A stretch of DNA of 64,000 bases, from NCBI GenBank assembly GCA_947175605.1, contig CAMWNH010000001.1, forward strand, positions 62,001 through 126,000, read 5' to 3'. Both the position numbers and the translations under genes were made by a program. Position 1 is the stretch's first letter. Each line of letters starts with the position of its first letter. A model generated the notes under the pieces. The model was not told where the DNA came from and searched no databases. It saw only the letters and a list, made by a program, of their open reading frames with translations. Source of the DNA: an uncultured Porphyromonadaceae bacterium. GTDB taxonomy: Bacteria; Bacteroidota; Bacteroidia; Bacteroidales; Muribaculaceae. Shown here one piece after another: positions 8,015-18,435 of the stretch.

Positions 8015-10795
8015 ATGGAATACAAGCATAAAGACATCGAAGCCCGCTGGCAGCAGAAATGGAAAGACGCCGGCATATACAAGGTCGACAACAAGAGCGA
8101 CCGTCCGAAATACTATGTTCTCGACATGTTTCCCTACCCCTCGGGTGCGGGCCTGCATGTGGGACATCCCTTAGGCTATATCGCTTCGGACATCTATGCC
8201 CGCTACAAGCGCCTCAACGGCTTCAATGTTCTCCACCCCATGGGCTATGACGCCTATGGCCTGCCCGCCGAGCAGTATGCCATTCTGACCGGACAGCATC
8301 CCGAGATCACCACGCGCCAAAACACCGCGCGCTATCGCGAGCAGCTCGACAAGATAGGATTCTCCTTCGACTGGAGCCGCGAGATCAAGACCTGCGATCC
8401 CGAGTTCTACCGCTGGACGCAATGGGCCTTCCTGCGCATGTTCGACCACTGGTATAACAAGCGCACCGCCAAGGCCGAACCCATTTCCGAACTCGTGGCA
8501 CATCTGGAAAAGCACGGCACGGAAGGCCTTGACGCGGCGCAGACCCGCGAACTCAACTTCACCGCCGCTGACTGGGCCGCGATGACCGACAAAGAGCGCT
8601 CCGACGCGCTGATGAACTGGCGTCTCGCATTCCAGGCCAATACGATGGTGAACTGGTGTCCCAAGCTCGGCACGGTGCTGGCCAACGATGAGGTGTCCGA
8701 GGGCCTGAGCGTACGCGGCGGCTATCCCGTGGAACAGAAAATGATGTATCAGTGGTGTCTGCGTGTCTCGGCCTATGCCGACCGCCTCTTGAAGGACCTT
8801 GAGACTATCGACTGGAGCGACTCCATCAAGGAGACGCAGCGCAACTGGATTGGCCGCAGCGAGGGCGCCGAGATGCGCTTCAAAGTTGCCGACAGCGATG
8901 TGGAACTTGAAATATTCACCACGCGTGCCGACACCATTTTCGGTGTCACCTTCATGGTCCTCGCTCCGGAGAGCCGCTATGTTGACATGATCACCACGCC
9001 CGAACAGCGTGCCGCCGTCGAAGAATACGTCACGGCCACCAAGCATAAGACCGAGCGCGAGCGCATGATCGACAAGAAAGTGTCCGGCGTGTTCACCGGT
9101 GCTTACGCCATTAATCCGCTCACGGGTAAGAAGGTGCCCGTGTGGGTGAGCGATTACGTGCTCGCAGGCTACGGCACGGGCGCCATCATGGCCGTGCCCG
9201 CGCACGACAGCCGCGACTATGCCTTTGCCCGCCATTTCGACCTTCCCGTGATTCCGCTTATCGAGGGCGCCGACGTGTCCGAGAGTAGTTTCGACGCCAA
9301 GGAGGGCCGCATGATCAACTCCGAAGGCCCCGAGCTGAATCTCAACGGCCTGGAAGTCAAGGACGCGATTGCCAAGACCAAGGAATTTATCGCTGCCAAG
9401 GGCATAGGTAAGGTCAAGGTCAACTTCCGTCTGCGCGACGCCATCTTCAGCCGTCAGCGCTACTGGGGCGAACCTATTCCCATTTACTACAAGGACGGCA
9501 TCCCCACCGCCTACGAGGAAGGTCTGCCCCTGGCTCTGCCCGAGGTGGACAAATACCTGCCCACCGAGAGCGGCGAGCCTCCCCTGGGCCGCGCCAAGAA
9601 CTGGACTACCCCCGACGGCTATCCGCTGGAACTGAACACGATGCCGGGCTTCGCAGGCTCCTCCGCCTACTACCTGCGCTACATGGATCCCCACAACTCC
9701 GAAGCCCTCGTATCCCCCGAGGCCAACGGATACTGGCGCAATGTCGATCTCTACATCGGCGGCAGCGAGCATGCCACAGGCCACCTCATCTACAGCCGTT
9801 TCTGGAATAAATTCCTCTATGATCTTGGTCTCGTATGCGAGTCCGAGCCCTTCCGCAAGCTCATCAACCAGGGCATGATTCAGGGCCGCAGCAACTTCGT
9901 GTATCGCATCAAGGACACCAATACCTTCGTGAGCCACGGCCTGAAGGATCAGTACGACACGACGCCCATCCACGTGAATGTGAACATCGTAAGCAACGAT
10001 ATCCTCGACCTCGACGCCTTCCGCAAGTCGCAGCCCGAATACGAAACGGCCGAATTCATCCTCGAGGATGGCAAGTACGTGTGCGGCTGGGCGGTCGAGA
10101 AAATGTCCAAGTCCATGTTCAACGTGGTGAATCCCGACGATATAGTCGAGCGTTATGGTGCCGACACCCTGCGTCTCTACGAAATGTTCCTCGGACCGCT
10201 GGAGCAGAGCAAGCCCTGGGACACCAACGGCATCGACGGCGTGAACCGCTTCATCAAGAAGCTCTGGAGTCTCTACTGGAAGGGCGATACATGCCTTGTG
10301 GACGATTCCAAGCCCTCGCCCGAGTCGCTCAAGAGTCTCCACAAGCTCATCAAGAAGGTGACGGGCGACATCGAGAATTTCTCCTTCAACACGTCCGTGG
10401 CCGCGTTCATGATTTGCGTCAACGAGCTCTCGTCGCAGAAGTGCCATAGCCGCGAAGTGCTTGAGCCTCTGCTGATTCTGCTTGCGCCCTTTGCGCCTCA
10501 CGTGGCCGAAGAGCTGTGGCACAGCGCAATAGGCCACGCCGATGAAGAAAGCATCGTGCGCGATGCACAGTGGCCGTCTTTCAACGAGGACTTCCTCAAG
10601 GAGAGCACCGTGACGATGGCCGTAAGCTTCAACGGCAAAGCGCGTTACAACATCACCGTACCCGCCGGTACCTCCCGCGAGGATGTTGAGAAGGCCGCCC
10701 TCGAGCATGAAGGTGCCGCAAAATGGCTCGATGGCAAAACCGTGCGCAAAATTATCGTTGTGCCCGGAAAAATCGTCAATATTGTTGTAGCTTGA
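8015..10795 (+). CDS. leuS: Leucyl-tRNA synthetase
   Basis: Class I synthetase charging tRNA-Leu. The HIGH-type motif is GLHVGHP near residue 48; the KMSKS motif is in EKMSKSMFN. The CP1 editing domain is recognisable by TTRADTIFG and the [16 protein letters not shown] stretch with its catalytic aspartate. The frame is open upstream to 7826 within nadA, but the ATG at 8015 ([13 protein letters not shown]) is the family start and gives 926 aa. It is followed after 34 nt by rdgB. Confidence 0.97.
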   Translation: MEYKHKDIEARWQQKWKDAGIYKVDNKSDRPKYYVLDMFPYPSGAGLHVGHPLGYIASDIYARYKRLNGFNVLHPMGYDAYGLPAEQYAILTGQHPEITTRQNTARYREQLDKIGFSFDWSREIKTCDPEFYRWTQWAFLRMFDHWYNKRTAKAEPISELVAHLEKHGTEGLDAAQTRELNFTAADWAAMTDKERSDALMNWRLAFQANTMVNWCPKLGTVLANDEVSEGLSVRGGYPVEQKMMYQWCLRVSAYADRLLKDLETIDWSDSIKETQRNWIGRSEGAEMRFKVADSDVELEIFTTRADTIFGVTFMVLAPESRYVDMITTPEQRAAVEEYVTATKHKTERERMIDKKVSGVFTGAYAINPLTGKKVPVWVSDYVLAGYGTGAIMAVPAHDSRDYAFARHFDLPVIPLIEGADVSESSFDAKEGRMINSEGPELNLNGLEVKDAIAKTKEFIAAKGIGKVKVNFRLRDAIFSRQRYWGEPIPIYYKDGIPTAYEEGLPLALPEVDKYLPTESGEPPLGRAKNWTTPDGYPLELNTMPGFAGSSAYYLRYMDPHNSEALVSPEANGYWRNVDLYIGGSEHATGHLIYSRFWNKFLYDLGLVCESEPFRKLINQGMIQGRSNFVYRIKDTNTFVSHGLKDQYDTTPIHVNVNIVSNDILDLDAFRKSQPEYETAEFILEDGKYVCGWAVEKMSKSMFNVVNPDDIVERYGADTLRLYEMFLGPLEQSKPWDTNGIDGVNRFIKKLWSLYWKGDTCLVDDSKPSPESLKSLHKLIKKVTGDIENFSFNTSVAAFMICVNELSSQKCHSREVLEPLLILLAPFAPHVAEELWHSAIGHADEESIVRDAQWPSFNEDFLKESTVTMAVSFNGKARYNITVPAGTSREDVEKAALEHEGAAKWLDGKTVRKIIVVPGKIVNIVVA

Positions 10796-10829
10796 TAATA
10801 AAACGCTTGTTTCTCCGTTCTCTATAGAC

Positions 10830-11414
10830 GTGAAAAAGATAGTATTCGCAACCAACAACGCTCATAAGCTCGATGAATTGCGCCGCATGGCCGGTGACCG
10901 ATTCGAGATTCTGAGCCTCAAGGACATCCGTTGCTTCGACGATATTCCCGAGAACGAAACCACGTTCGAGGGCAATGCTCTTGCAAAAGCACGGTGGGTG
11001 CGCGATCGCTATGGCTACGATTGTCTGGCGGACGACTCGGGTCTGGAAGTGGATGCGCTCGACGGCGCTCCCGGTGTCCTGTCGGCGCGCTTTGCCGCCG
11101 AGCACGACGATGCCGCCAACAACAAGCTCCTGCTGGCCAAGCTGCAGGGCGTGCCTGCGCAGAAGCGCACCGCCCGGTTCCGGACCGCCATCTGCCTGCT
11201 TGAGGGCGATGCCGAGCCCCGTTTCTTCTCGGGCGCCGTGGAAGGCCGGATTCTGGACGCTCCCCGCGGCGAAGGAGGCTTCGGATACGACCCCCTTTTT
11301 GTAGCCGATGGATATACCCGCACTTTCGCGGAAACATCCGCAGCCGAGAAGGATGCCGTGAGCCATCGCGGACGGGCCGTCAGAGCCTTGCTCCACTATC
11401 TCCACGCCGAATAA
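10830..11414 (+). CDS. rdgB: XTP/dITP diphosphatase (RdgB/HAM1)
   Basis: House-cleaning nucleotide pyrophosphatase that removes non-canonical ITP, dITP and XTP. Motifs: the substrate loop FATNNAHKLDEL, ADDSGLEVDAL with the metal-binding acidic pair, GGFGYDPLF and SHRGRA near the end. It uses a GTG start at 10830; there is no in-frame ATG close by that keeps the essential N-terminal strand. Length 194 aa is normal. Likely co-transcribed with leuS. Confidence 0.95.
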   Translation: MKKIVFATNNAHKLDELRRMAGDRFEILSLKDIRCFDDIPENETTFEGNALAKARWVRDRYGYDCLADDSGLEVDALDGAPGVLSARFAAEHDDAANNKLLLAKLQGVPAQKRTARFRTAICLLEGDAEPRFFSGAVEGRILDAPRGEGGFGYDPLFVADGYTRTFAETSAAEKDAVSHRGRAVRALLHYLHAE

Positions 11415-11460
11415 GAATAATCATACCTCTCCTCAACCAATACATTCCATTAAACCAACC

Positions 11461-14046
11461 ATGAACAAAAAGATTACTCTCCTTCTTGCACTTGTCCTTG
11501 GGGCTGTGTTCAGTGTAGCTGCGCAATCTTTCAGCGGGCGCTGGAGCCTCTTCCCCACGGTCGGAACGTCGATCGACAGGGTCGTATGCTCTGACTCAAA
11601 GGTGTTCTTCACGAACTCCTCGCGCCTCTCGCACTACTCCGAGGACGATGCGGAAACATATCATTACGCCAATTCCGACGCCGTTGCAAGCGTGGATGTA
11701 AGCAGCATCCACTACAATCCCGACACGCGTCAGCTTCTGGTGGTGTATTCCGACTACAACATCGACATCATCGATGCCGATGGCTCGGTGCATAACATGT
11801 CCGCAATCCGCGATGCCGTGCTTACGACGGCAAAGGACATCGAGGACGTGGCGTTTTACGGCGATGAAGCCTACATCGCCACCAACTTCGGCCTTGTGGT
11901 CGTGGACATGAAGTCCGCTACCGTCAAGCAGTCTGGCATCTATGGTTTCGGTCCCTCGCTCGTAGGTGTCACCGAGAAGTTTGTCGTGCTCTATTTCTAC
12001 TCCCCCATCGCTTCGGCCGGAATCCCCAAGGAGTCGTTCTACGTTGCGCCGCGCAATGCCAAGCTCAGTTCCTTCTCCGCCTTCAAGAATGTATTCAGTC
12101 AGGGCATCATGGATATTCAGGAACTTAACGGCACCAATCTGGTAACGCTCAGCAGCGACGGCTGGCGTACGCGTATCGTGTCGATAGATCCCGAGACGCT
12201 CGCGATGAAGGCCGACAACCGTCTCACCACGGTCGTGTCGCAGCTTGTCCGCGGCGCCGACGGACGGGTGTATGCCGTAAGCTCAACCGATGTCAAGGTC
12301 ATTGATCCCGAGACAACTCAAGTTGCCGAGACGGTGCAGCTTCCCGCCGGTCTTAATGGTCGGGCATTCGGTTTCGGCAAGAAGGGCCTGGCGGATGCGT
12401 GGATTTCCAATGCCTCCGGTCTTGGAAAATACGATCTAAAGACCTCGACTGTCCTTATGAGCCCCTACTTCCCCGAGGGATTGTCCGTGAAGCATCCGCA
12501 CTATATGGAGTGGGACTCGCAGGGCCGTCTGTGGGTCACCAATATCAGTCTGTCCGAGTCGAAGAGCATACCCTCCGGCAAGAACGCCTATTACGATGAA
12601 AAATACGTTGCCCTTATCGACGGCAACAGACTCGAGGACCGCACGCCCACGACAGGCATGACCAGTTTCGGCATCGCATCCGGCTGGTATGACTTCTTCG
12701 AGCCCTCCGAGGAGGAAAAAGCCCGCTATCAGGAGGAAATGTGGCGCATGCAGTGGTCGCAGATGGCTAAGGACAACTACGCCAAGACAAAGCAGCTTTG
12801 CGGCGTTCACAACCGCCTGCTCCCCGACCTTGACGATCCCGACAAGTTCTGGGTTGCCGGTGGCTCCGAGGGTATTGTGCTGTGCGAGAAGGGCGAGGGA
12901 TACTCGGCGGATAATGTTCAGGGCGATGCGCTGGCCATCTACAGCCGAATCAACATGCCCTATCTCCCCACCAAAGACTGGAGTGATACCCGAGTTTATA
13001 ATCTCGACTACGATCCCGAAGGTAATTTGTGGGTGTTCTTCTGGACCTATGCCGATGGCTCCATCGGTCCGCGTAATGCCATAGACATCTTGCCGGCCAA
13101 GATCCGGAAGGACCGTCCGGCACGCGTGAAGTATGCCGACTGGGTTGTCTACCCCGAGATGCCCGGCTACGATGTCAAGTACGATATCGTGTCCTGTTTC
13201 TCCCATAAGTCGAACATGCTTTTCGTGTTGAGTTCCACGTATGCCGGCTCTCTGCATGCGATAGACACGAAGGGTACTTATCTCAATCCCAACGACGATG
13301 TGCTGACGATACACCCCACAGTCATCGACCAGGACGGTAATGTAATCTCGCCCCTCGTATATACGGATATCAAGGAGGACAAGACCGGTATGATCTGGGT
13401 TGGCACCTCCTCGGGCCTTTATGTGATTCCCGATCCCCAGTCCGCAGCATCTGAAAGCATGCGTGTGCGCCGCCCTGTTGTTCCGCGTAACGACGGCACC
13501 AACTTCGGCGACTATCTGCTCGACGGTGCCGACATCTCCTGCATTGCGGTGGATCCCAACAATCGCAAGTGGATCGGCACGGCAGATGCCGGTGTGTATC
13601 TCGTAAGTGCCGACGGCACCAAGATCATCTCGCATTTCGACAAATCCAACTCGCCCCTGGTGAGCGACGAGGTTTATTCCATCGCCGCCGATCCTAATTC
13701 CAACCGTGTTTACATCGGCACGAGACTCGGCGTGATGTGCTACGAGAGCGATGCATCTCCGGCCAAGGACGATTTCTCCGAAGTCTACGTCTACCCCAAT
13801 CCCGTCCGTCCCGAATATACGGGCTGGATCACGGTGGCCGGCCTTATGGATAATTCCCTCGTGAAGATTGCCGACATCAACGGCAATATCGTCTTCCAGG
13901 GCAAGTCCTCGGGCGGCAGCTTCATCTGGGACGGCTGCAATGCCGGCGGCGAACGCGTCCGCACGGGTGTTTACCTCGTGCTCGCATCCGCAGGCGACGA
14001 CAGCAGCTCTATGGCTGTAGTCTCTAAAATCATGATTATGAATTGA
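11461..14046 (+). CDS. porZ: PorZ-like beta-propeller protein of the type IX secretion system
   Basis: PorZ is a surface protein that delivers anionic lipopolysaccharide to the T9SS sortase so that cargo is anchored. Seen here: a signal peptide (residues 1-21, ending S-V-A-A-Q), two long seven-bladed propeller-type regions built of repeats such as GADGRVYAVSS, DYDPEGNLWVFF, TGMIWVGTSSGLYVI and DPNNRKWIGTADAGVYL, then a C-terminal T9SS sorting domain starting at YVYPNPVRPEYTG. That YPNPVRPEYTG start is characteristic of PorZ homologues. Length 861 aa is slightly above the P. gingivalis protein. It implies that a type IX system operates in this organism. Confidence 0.85.
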   Translation: MNKKITLLLALVLGAVFSVAAQSFSGRWSLFPTVGTSIDRVVCSDSKVFFTNSSRLSHYSEDDAETYHYANSDAVASVDVSSIHYNPDTRQLLVVYSDYNIDIIDADGSVHNMSAIRDAVLTTAKDIEDVAFYGDEAYIATNFGLVVVDMKSATVKQSGIYGFGPSLVGVTEKFVVLYFYSPIASAGIPKESFYVAPRNAKLSSFSAFKNVFSQGIMDIQELNGTNLVTLSSDGWRTRIVSIDPETLAMKADNRLTTVVSQLVRGADGRVYAVSSTDVKVIDPETTQVAETVQLPAGLNGRAFGFGKKGLADAWISNASGLGKYDLKTSTVLMSPYFPEGLSVKHPHYMEWDSQGRLWVTNISLSESKSIPSGKNAYYDEKYVALIDGNRLEDRTPTTGMTSFGIASGWYDFFEPSEEEKARYQEEMWRMQWSQMAKDNYAKTKQLCGVHNRLLPDLDDPDKFWVAGGSEGIVLCEKGEGYSADNVQGDALAIYSRINMPYLPTKDWSDTRVYNLDYDPEGNLWVFFWTYADGSIGPRNAIDILPAKIRKDRPARVKYADWVVYPEMPGYDVKYDIVSCFSHKSNMLFVLSSTYAGSLHAIDTKGTYLNPNDDVLTIHPTVIDQDGNVISPLVYTDIKEDKTGMIWVGTSSGLYVIPDPQSAASESMRVRRPVVPRNDGTNFGDYLLDGADISCIAVDPNNRKWIGTADAGVYLVSADGTKIISHFDKSNSPLVSDEVYSIAADPNSNRVYIGTRLGVMCYESDASPAKDDFSEVYVYPNPVRPEYTGWITVAGLMDNSLVKIADINGNIVFQGKSSGGSFIWDGCNAGGERVRTGVYLVLASAGDDSSSMAVVSKIMIMN

Positions 14047-14049
14047 TTG

Positions 14050-14589
14050 ATGGCACAGACTGACGATTCCTTACGCTATATCGACGAGCGCGATAAGGCC
14101 TACGGCCTCACGGGCATGGCCATTACGCTGGTGGCATCCGAGAGCGGTGCCTTGCTCGCCGGAATCTCTCTCGACGGCGATGAAGAGACGGATTTCGAGA
14201 TGTCGCATGACTTCTTCTTCCGCGGCAATCCGCGCATGGCTCCCAAGTATATGTGGATCACCGGAGTGCGCCATCTCAACCTCGCCACGCGCATGATACT
14301 CGGCAATGCCGTATGCCGCACTTACGTGCTCCGCGGACAGCCGCAACTGGCCGATTCCCGCCGCGCTGCCATCCGCGAGCTCGTGAACAGCGTGGCCCTC
14401 GAGCAATGCGCGCTCGCCGAGGACGAGGCCGATGCGCTTTTCGAAGACTCGTTCAGATATGTGCACAGGCTCTTCTCTCATATCGGTGTGCATTCCGTGG
14501 CCGACCGTTTTGCCGATGAGCTGCGCAAGAGGCGCGCTATGAGTGCCGCCGAGGCCGTGGAGCTTCTTGGTCAGCTGGGTGTGAGATGA
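14050..14589 (+). CDS. Conserved hypothetical protein, 179 aa
   Basis: Cytoplasmic, no signal or membrane segment. I know no function. Acidic N-terminal half with a patch M-S-H-D-F-F-F-R-G-N-P and a C-terminal helical half rich in A/E/R. The ATG at 14050 is preferred to the TTG at 14047; the TTG overlaps nothing but abuts the porZ stop. Its stop overlaps the next gene by 4 nt (ATGA), so it is translated as part of the porZ-comM run, suggesting a conserved but uncharacterised locus. Confidence 0.75.
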   Translation: MAQTDDSLRYIDERDKAYGLTGMAITLVASESGALLAGISLDGDEETDFEMSHDFFFRGNPRMAPKYMWITGVRHLNLATRMILGNAVCRTYVLRGQPQLADSRRAAIRELVNSVALEQCALAEDEADALFEDSFRYVHRLFSHIGVHSVADRFADELRKRRAMSAAEAVELLGQLGVR

Positions 14590-15611
14590 AACGCTTAAGA
14601 CTTTTTTTAGCTCTGATTTTAACCGTGCTGTCGCTGGCATCATGTGCCGACGACAGCCGTTTTGTTGTCAGGGGCACCACACCGGGCACTGACAACATGA
14701 ATCTCCGTTACGCCTACGAGAGCCCCGAAGGCTTCCGTCAGGGCATAGTGGCCGTGCGCGACGGCAAATTTGAGTTTGCAGGCTCGGTTTCGCAGCCTGT
14801 GCTTGTGGAGATGTACACGCACGACTTCAAACCGCTCGGCAGCCTGTGGCTCGGAGGTGGCGAAACGGTGGAGTGTACGCTCACACCCGGACACCCCGAG
14901 CGCATGAAAGCCCGTGGGACGCAAATAAATGAGTGCTGGACGGCGTTTCTTGCACAGAATGAATCAACCCTCACGGAATCGCCCGAGGCGGCAAATAAGG
15001 CTATTTCTGCGTTCGTAGAGGCCAATCCGGATGACCTGCTCTCCACGCTCCTGCTCGTCACGCTATACGACTCCTCCGTCGACCCCTCCGGTGCTGCGGC
15101 GCTTATGGCGCTTTTGCAGCCTTCCGCCAGGCCCGAGCGCCTTGCCGGAGCCTCGGACTTTCTTCTCTCCCTGGCCGTGCCCGCGAATCCTGCCCAGCCG
15201 GTCGATTCGATGGCTTATATCTCGACTTCCAATGCAGTCCGCACGCTTGTTCCCGCCGGCCATCGTGCCACGCTCCTGCTCTTTACCGATGCCGAGGCGC
15301 AGCGCAGCGATACGCTGCTCTCGAGTCTGCGTCGAGCTGCTGCGGCTAAGGACGTGCAGGTGACGGATGTCTACCTCTCGTCCGACACTTTGGCTTGGCG
15401 CCGCATGCTTCGCTCCGAAAAGCAGCGAGGCTTCGACAGCGACGAATGGACACGTGCGTGGCTTCCCGGCGGACTCGCAGCCCCGCAGCTGCGTAAGCTC
15501 GGCCTGCCGGAGCTCCCATATGCCATTGTCTGCGATTCGGCAGGCTATACCCTATTCCGCGGGTCCGAACCCGACAGCGCCCTGACCGTTCTCCGCGACA
15601 TACTGAAATAA
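14586..15611 (+). CDS. DUF4369-type lipoprotein with degenerate thioredoxin-like domain
   Basis: Lipoprotein: signal peptide with lipobox L-A-S-C (Cys20). Residues about 25-120 resemble the DUF4369 beta-sandwich found before thioredoxin folds in Bacteroidetes (F-V-V-R-G-T-T, V-R-D-G-K-F-E-F-A-G). The C-terminal 130 residues have thioredoxin-like spacing but no C-x-x-C; the only cysteine there is in A-I-V-C-D-S-A. It is probably a non-catalytic envelope protein. Overlaps the previous gene by 4 nt and comM follows after 27 nt. Confidence 0.7.
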   Translation: MKRLRLFLALILTVLSLASCADDSRFVVRGTTPGTDNMNLRYAYESPEGFRQGIVAVRDGKFEFAGSVSQPVLVEMYTHDFKPLGSLWLGGGETVECTLTPGHPERMKARGTQINECWTAFLAQNESTLTESPEAANKAISAFVEANPDDLLSTLLLVTLYDSSVDPSGAAALMALLQPSARPERLAGASDFLLSLAVPANPAQPVDSMAYISTSNAVRTLVPAGHRATLLLFTDAEAQRSDTLLSSLRRAAAAKDVQVTDVYLSSDTLAWRRMLRSEKQRGFDSDEWTRAWLPGGLAAPQLRKLGLPELPYAIVCDSAGYTLFRGSEPDSALTVLRDILK

Positions 15612-15638
15612 TATCTCCAATCATCCCGCCTCTCCTCA

Positions 15639-17183
15639 ATGCTCGTAAAAACTTATGGAGCCGCCGTCTGCGGCATAGATGCGATAATTGTTACGGTCGA
15701 GACTGTGCTCGACCGCGGATTTCAGTACTGCATCGTCGGACTGCCCGACACGGCCGTGAAGGAGAGCCACGAACGCGTGCGCTCAGCGCTCAAGCAGAGC
15801 GGATTCGACATTCCGCGCCGCAGCGTCACCATAAACATGGCGCCGGCTGATGTGCGCAAGGAGGGCGCGGCCTACGACCTTCCTATAGCCGTGAGCCTGC
15901 TGGCTGCATCCGAGCAGATCGATGCTTCGCTACTTGCCGACTATGTGATCATGGGCGAACTGTCGCTCGACGGCGGCATTCAACCCGTGCGCGGTATTCT
16001 GCCTATGGCCATCGAGGCCCGTGCCCGCGGTTTCAAGGGCATCATCGTACCGGCGGCCAACGCGGCCGAGGCTGCCGTGGTGAATAATCTCGAAGTCTAT
16101 GGCGCATACTCTCTGGAAGGTGTCGTGGCCCACTTCAAAGGCAACCGGCCCCTGCAGCGCACTGTCGTGGACACGCGTGCGGAATTCGCTTCCGCGGCCA
16201 ATGTTTTCGAGTACGACTTCTCCGAGGTGAAGGGGCAGGAGAATGTCAAGCGTGCATTCGAAGTGGCTTGTGCCGGTGGCCACAATATCATTCTCATCGG
16301 TCCTCCGGGCTCGGGCAAATCCATGATGGCCAAACGGCTGCCGTCGATCATGCCTCCGCTCACACTTGGCGAGGCTCTGGAGACGACCAAGATCCACTCC
16401 GTGGCCGGCAAGCTCCGGCGCGGTTCGCGGCTCATGACCATGCGCCCCTTCCGCGCGCCGCACCACACCATGTCTGCAGTGGCCATGGTGGGCGGAGGCA
16501 CCAATCCCATGCCCGGCGAGATATCCCTGGCCCATAACGGTATACTCTTCCTGGACGAGTTTCCCGAGTTTCCGCGCACCGTGCTTGAGGTCCTGCGTCA
16601 GCCGCTCGAAGACCGCGAGATCACCGTGTCGCGCGCACGCTATTCCGTGGACTATCCCGCTTCATTCATGCTTGTGGCGTCCATGAATCCATGCCCCTGC
16701 GGCTATTACAACCATCCCCGGCGCGCCTGTAGCTGCCTGCCCGGGCAGGTGCAGAAATATTTAGGACGCGTTTCAGGACCTCTGCTCGACCGTATCGACA
16801 TACAGGTCGAGATCCTGCCTGTAGATGTCGATGAGCTTGCCGCACGTCCCACGGGCGAGACAAGCGCGCAGATACGCCAGCGCGTGGTGGCTGCGCGCGA
16901 AATCCAGAGCCGACGCTTTGCCGGCGAGCGCTACACGCACTGCAATGCGCAGATGACTCCTCGCCACATGGCCCAATACTGCACGCTCGATGCCGCCGGA
17001 GAAGCGATGCTGAAAAAAGCGATGGTCAAGTACGACATGAGCGCCCGCGCCTTCGATCGCATTCTCAAGCTCGCGCGCACTATTGCCGACCTTGCCGGCT
17101 CGCCCATGATCGAAGCCCGTCACATAGCCGAAGCCATCGGTTACCGCACCCTCGACCGCGGCACCTGGGGCAAAAGCTTCTGA
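15639..17183 (+). CDS. comM: YifB/ComM family Mg-chelatase-like AAA+ ATPase
   Basis: AAA+ helicase family; in naturally competent bacteria ComM promotes branch migration during integration of DNA. Domain order: N-terminal ChlI/Lon-like domain (residues 1-180), Mg-chelatase AAA+ domain with Walker A GPPGSGKS near residue 225 and Walker B ILFLDEFPEF near 305, then the C-terminal Mg_chelatase_C helix bundle. The PCPCGYYNHP...CSC cysteine cluster typical of the family is intact. Length 514 aa is usual. Presence alone does not prove competence. Confidence 0.95.
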   Translation: MLVKTYGAAVCGIDAIIVTVETVLDRGFQYCIVGLPDTAVKESHERVRSALKQSGFDIPRRSVTINMAPADVRKEGAAYDLPIAVSLLAASEQIDASLLADYVIMGELSLDGGIQPVRGILPMAIEARARGFKGIIVPAANAAEAAVVNNLEVYGAYSLEGVVAHFKGNRPLQRTVVDTRAEFASAANVFEYDFSEVKGQENVKRAFEVACAGGHNIILIGPPGSGKSMMAKRLPSIMPPLTLGEALETTKIHSVAGKLRRGSRLMTMRPFRAPHHTMSAVAMVGGGTNPMPGEISLAHNGILFLDEFPEFPRTVLEVLRQPLEDREITVSRARYSVDYPASFMLVASMNPCPCGYYNHPRRACSCLPGQVQKYLGRVSGPLLDRIDIQVEILPVDVDELAARPTGETSAQIRQRVVAAREIQSRRFAGERYTHCNAQMTPRHMAQYCTLDAAGEAMLKKAMVKYDMSARAFDRILKLARTIADLAGSPMIEARHIAEAIGYRTLDRGTWGKSF

Positions 17184-17234
17184 CCCCCGTCTCCCCTTCC
17201 CGGGGAAAAGAATTGTTGCTTGCTCTGAAATTAC

Positions 17235-18338
17235 ATGACTATGAACTATAAGTATTTTGCTTTTATAAGCTACAGCCATAGCGATATGCGCTTTGCGAGG
17301 TGGCTGCAGGGAAAGCTGGAGGGATATAAGCTCCCCACGCGGCCCGTGCGAGTGAATAATGAAATCAAGCACGGCTGCCGCTATCTCCAGCCCGTGTTCC
17401 GCGACCAGACCGACATGAATTCCGGCGTCCTCGACGAGGAGCTGCAGAAGAACCTCGAGAGCAGCAAGTATCTTGTGCTTCTATGCTCCAAGAGTTCTGC
17501 AGCCTCTACCTGGGTCAATGGCGAGGTGCAGTCCTTTATCGACATGGGTCGTTTCGCAAACATCATTCCCGTGCTGATTCCTTCGCCCGGAGTGCCTGAA
17601 ACGGAGCTCTTCCCCGCTGCGCTCCGCGAGTATTCTCGCATGCATGGCAAGGAGCTGCGTGGAATAAACATTGCCGAGGGGCGTGAAAAGGCGTTCATAC
17701 AGGTTGTGACGCGTATGCTCGGGCTCGACTTCGACGAGCTGTGGCAGCGCTACCGCCGCGCGCGCAGGCAGCGCATCGCGGCAATTACGGCCTTTTCCGT
17801 CGTGGCTGCTTTGTGCGCATATACTTTTGCTCTGCCGGTGAAGCTGGATGTGAATGTCCTGCCCGAGCCCTCACAGCTTCCTGTGGGTGAGGAGCTGCAT
17901 CTTACGGTCGACGGGGCCGAATATACGGTGCCCGTGAATGAGCCGCACGTTGCGGGCATATCCGTTCCGGGCTACCGCCGGCTGGGGCGGATAGATGTCT
18001 CCCTCTCCTCGCAGTTTTTCACAAGCGTGGATACGAGCGTGGCCACGGGATTCGGGCTGCGCAGGCAGCTCGCGCTTGACCTCCGTCGCGACGATAGTTT
18101 TGCCCTATACGCCGGGGTCGTATATACCGATGATATGGAGCCCCTCGAGGGTGTGGCGGTGAGTGTGGCCGATTGTACGGTCGCTACTGATTCCGATGGC
18201 CGCTTCGCCATCACGCTTCCTCTTGCCGAGCAGCGAGCCGAGCAGTGCATCACGCTCACACGCTCGGGCTATCGCACCATAGTCCGCGAGGACGAATCTC
18301 CCTCCGGCGATCTGCGCTTCATCCTTCACAAAGACTGA
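17235..18338 (+). CDS. TIR-domain protein with one membrane helix and a periplasmic carboxypeptidase-regulatory-like domain
   Basis: Residues 5-165 form a TIR domain: the first strand and BB-loop region FISYSHSD (10-17), V-F-R-D-Q-T-D, L-V-L-L-C-S-K-S-S and W-V-N-G-E-V-Q-S. Glu97 in the W-x-N-G-E motif sits where the catalytic glutamate of NAD-cleaving TIR domains lies. Residues 166-180 are very basic (R-R-A-R-R-Q-R), followed by a single hydrophobic helix at 181-201. By the positive-inside rule the TIR part is cytoplasmic and residues 202-367 are periplasmic; that part ends in a carboxypeptidase-regulatory/CNA-B-like beta domain (about 290-367, V-Y-T-D-D-M-E-P-L-E-G-V-A). NADase activity is inference. 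A second ATG at 17241 is equally possible. No adjacent effector gene is present; a terminator follows at once. Confidence 0.8.
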   Translation: MTMNYKYFAFISYSHSDMRFARWLQGKLEGYKLPTRPVRVNNEIKHGCRYLQPVFRDQTDMNSGVLDEELQKNLESSKYLVLLCSKSSAASTWVNGEVQSFIDMGRFANIIPVLIPSPGVPETELFPAALREYSRMHGKELRGINIAEGREKAFIQVVTRMLGLDFDELWQRYRRARRQRIAAITAFSVVAALCAYTFALPVKLDVNVLPEPSQLPVGEELHLTVDGAEYTVPVNEPHVAGISVPGYRRLGRIDVSLSSQFFTSVDTSVATGFGLRRQLALDLRRDDSFALYAGVVYTDDMEPLEGVAVSVADCTVATDSDGRFAITLPLAEQRAEQCITLTRSGYRTIVREDESPSGDLRFILHKD

Positions 18339-18357
18339 CCCACGCCCAAGCGTTTTT

Positions 18358-18408
18358 GCGACCTGTACGGACATGCCTTTGGCCTGTCGCCGACAGGTCG
18401 CAAGTTTT
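18358..18408 (+). terminator. Terminator of the TIR gene, containing an intergenic repeat
   Basis: GCGACCTGT at 18358-18366 pairs perfectly with ACAGGTCGC at 18393-18401, followed by AAGTTTTTG. The loop contains a copy of the dispersed repeat with core GGACATGCCTTTGGC (18364-18383), so a repeat element has apparently been used as terminator material. Confidence 0.65.
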
Positions 18409-18435
18409 TGCGTTTGTCATAAGGGATAATGAAAA

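Noticed and set aside
8171-10858. Minus-strand open frame of 895 codons opposite leuS and the start of rdgB
   Set aside because: Antisense shadow of a GC-rich gene; composition (His, Val, Gly-rich) shows no family motif, while the plus strand is an unmistakable leuS.
12436-13635. Minus-strand open frame of 399 codons opposite porZ
   Set aside because: Antisense shadow; porZ has a signal peptide, propeller repeats and a sorting domain on the plus strand.
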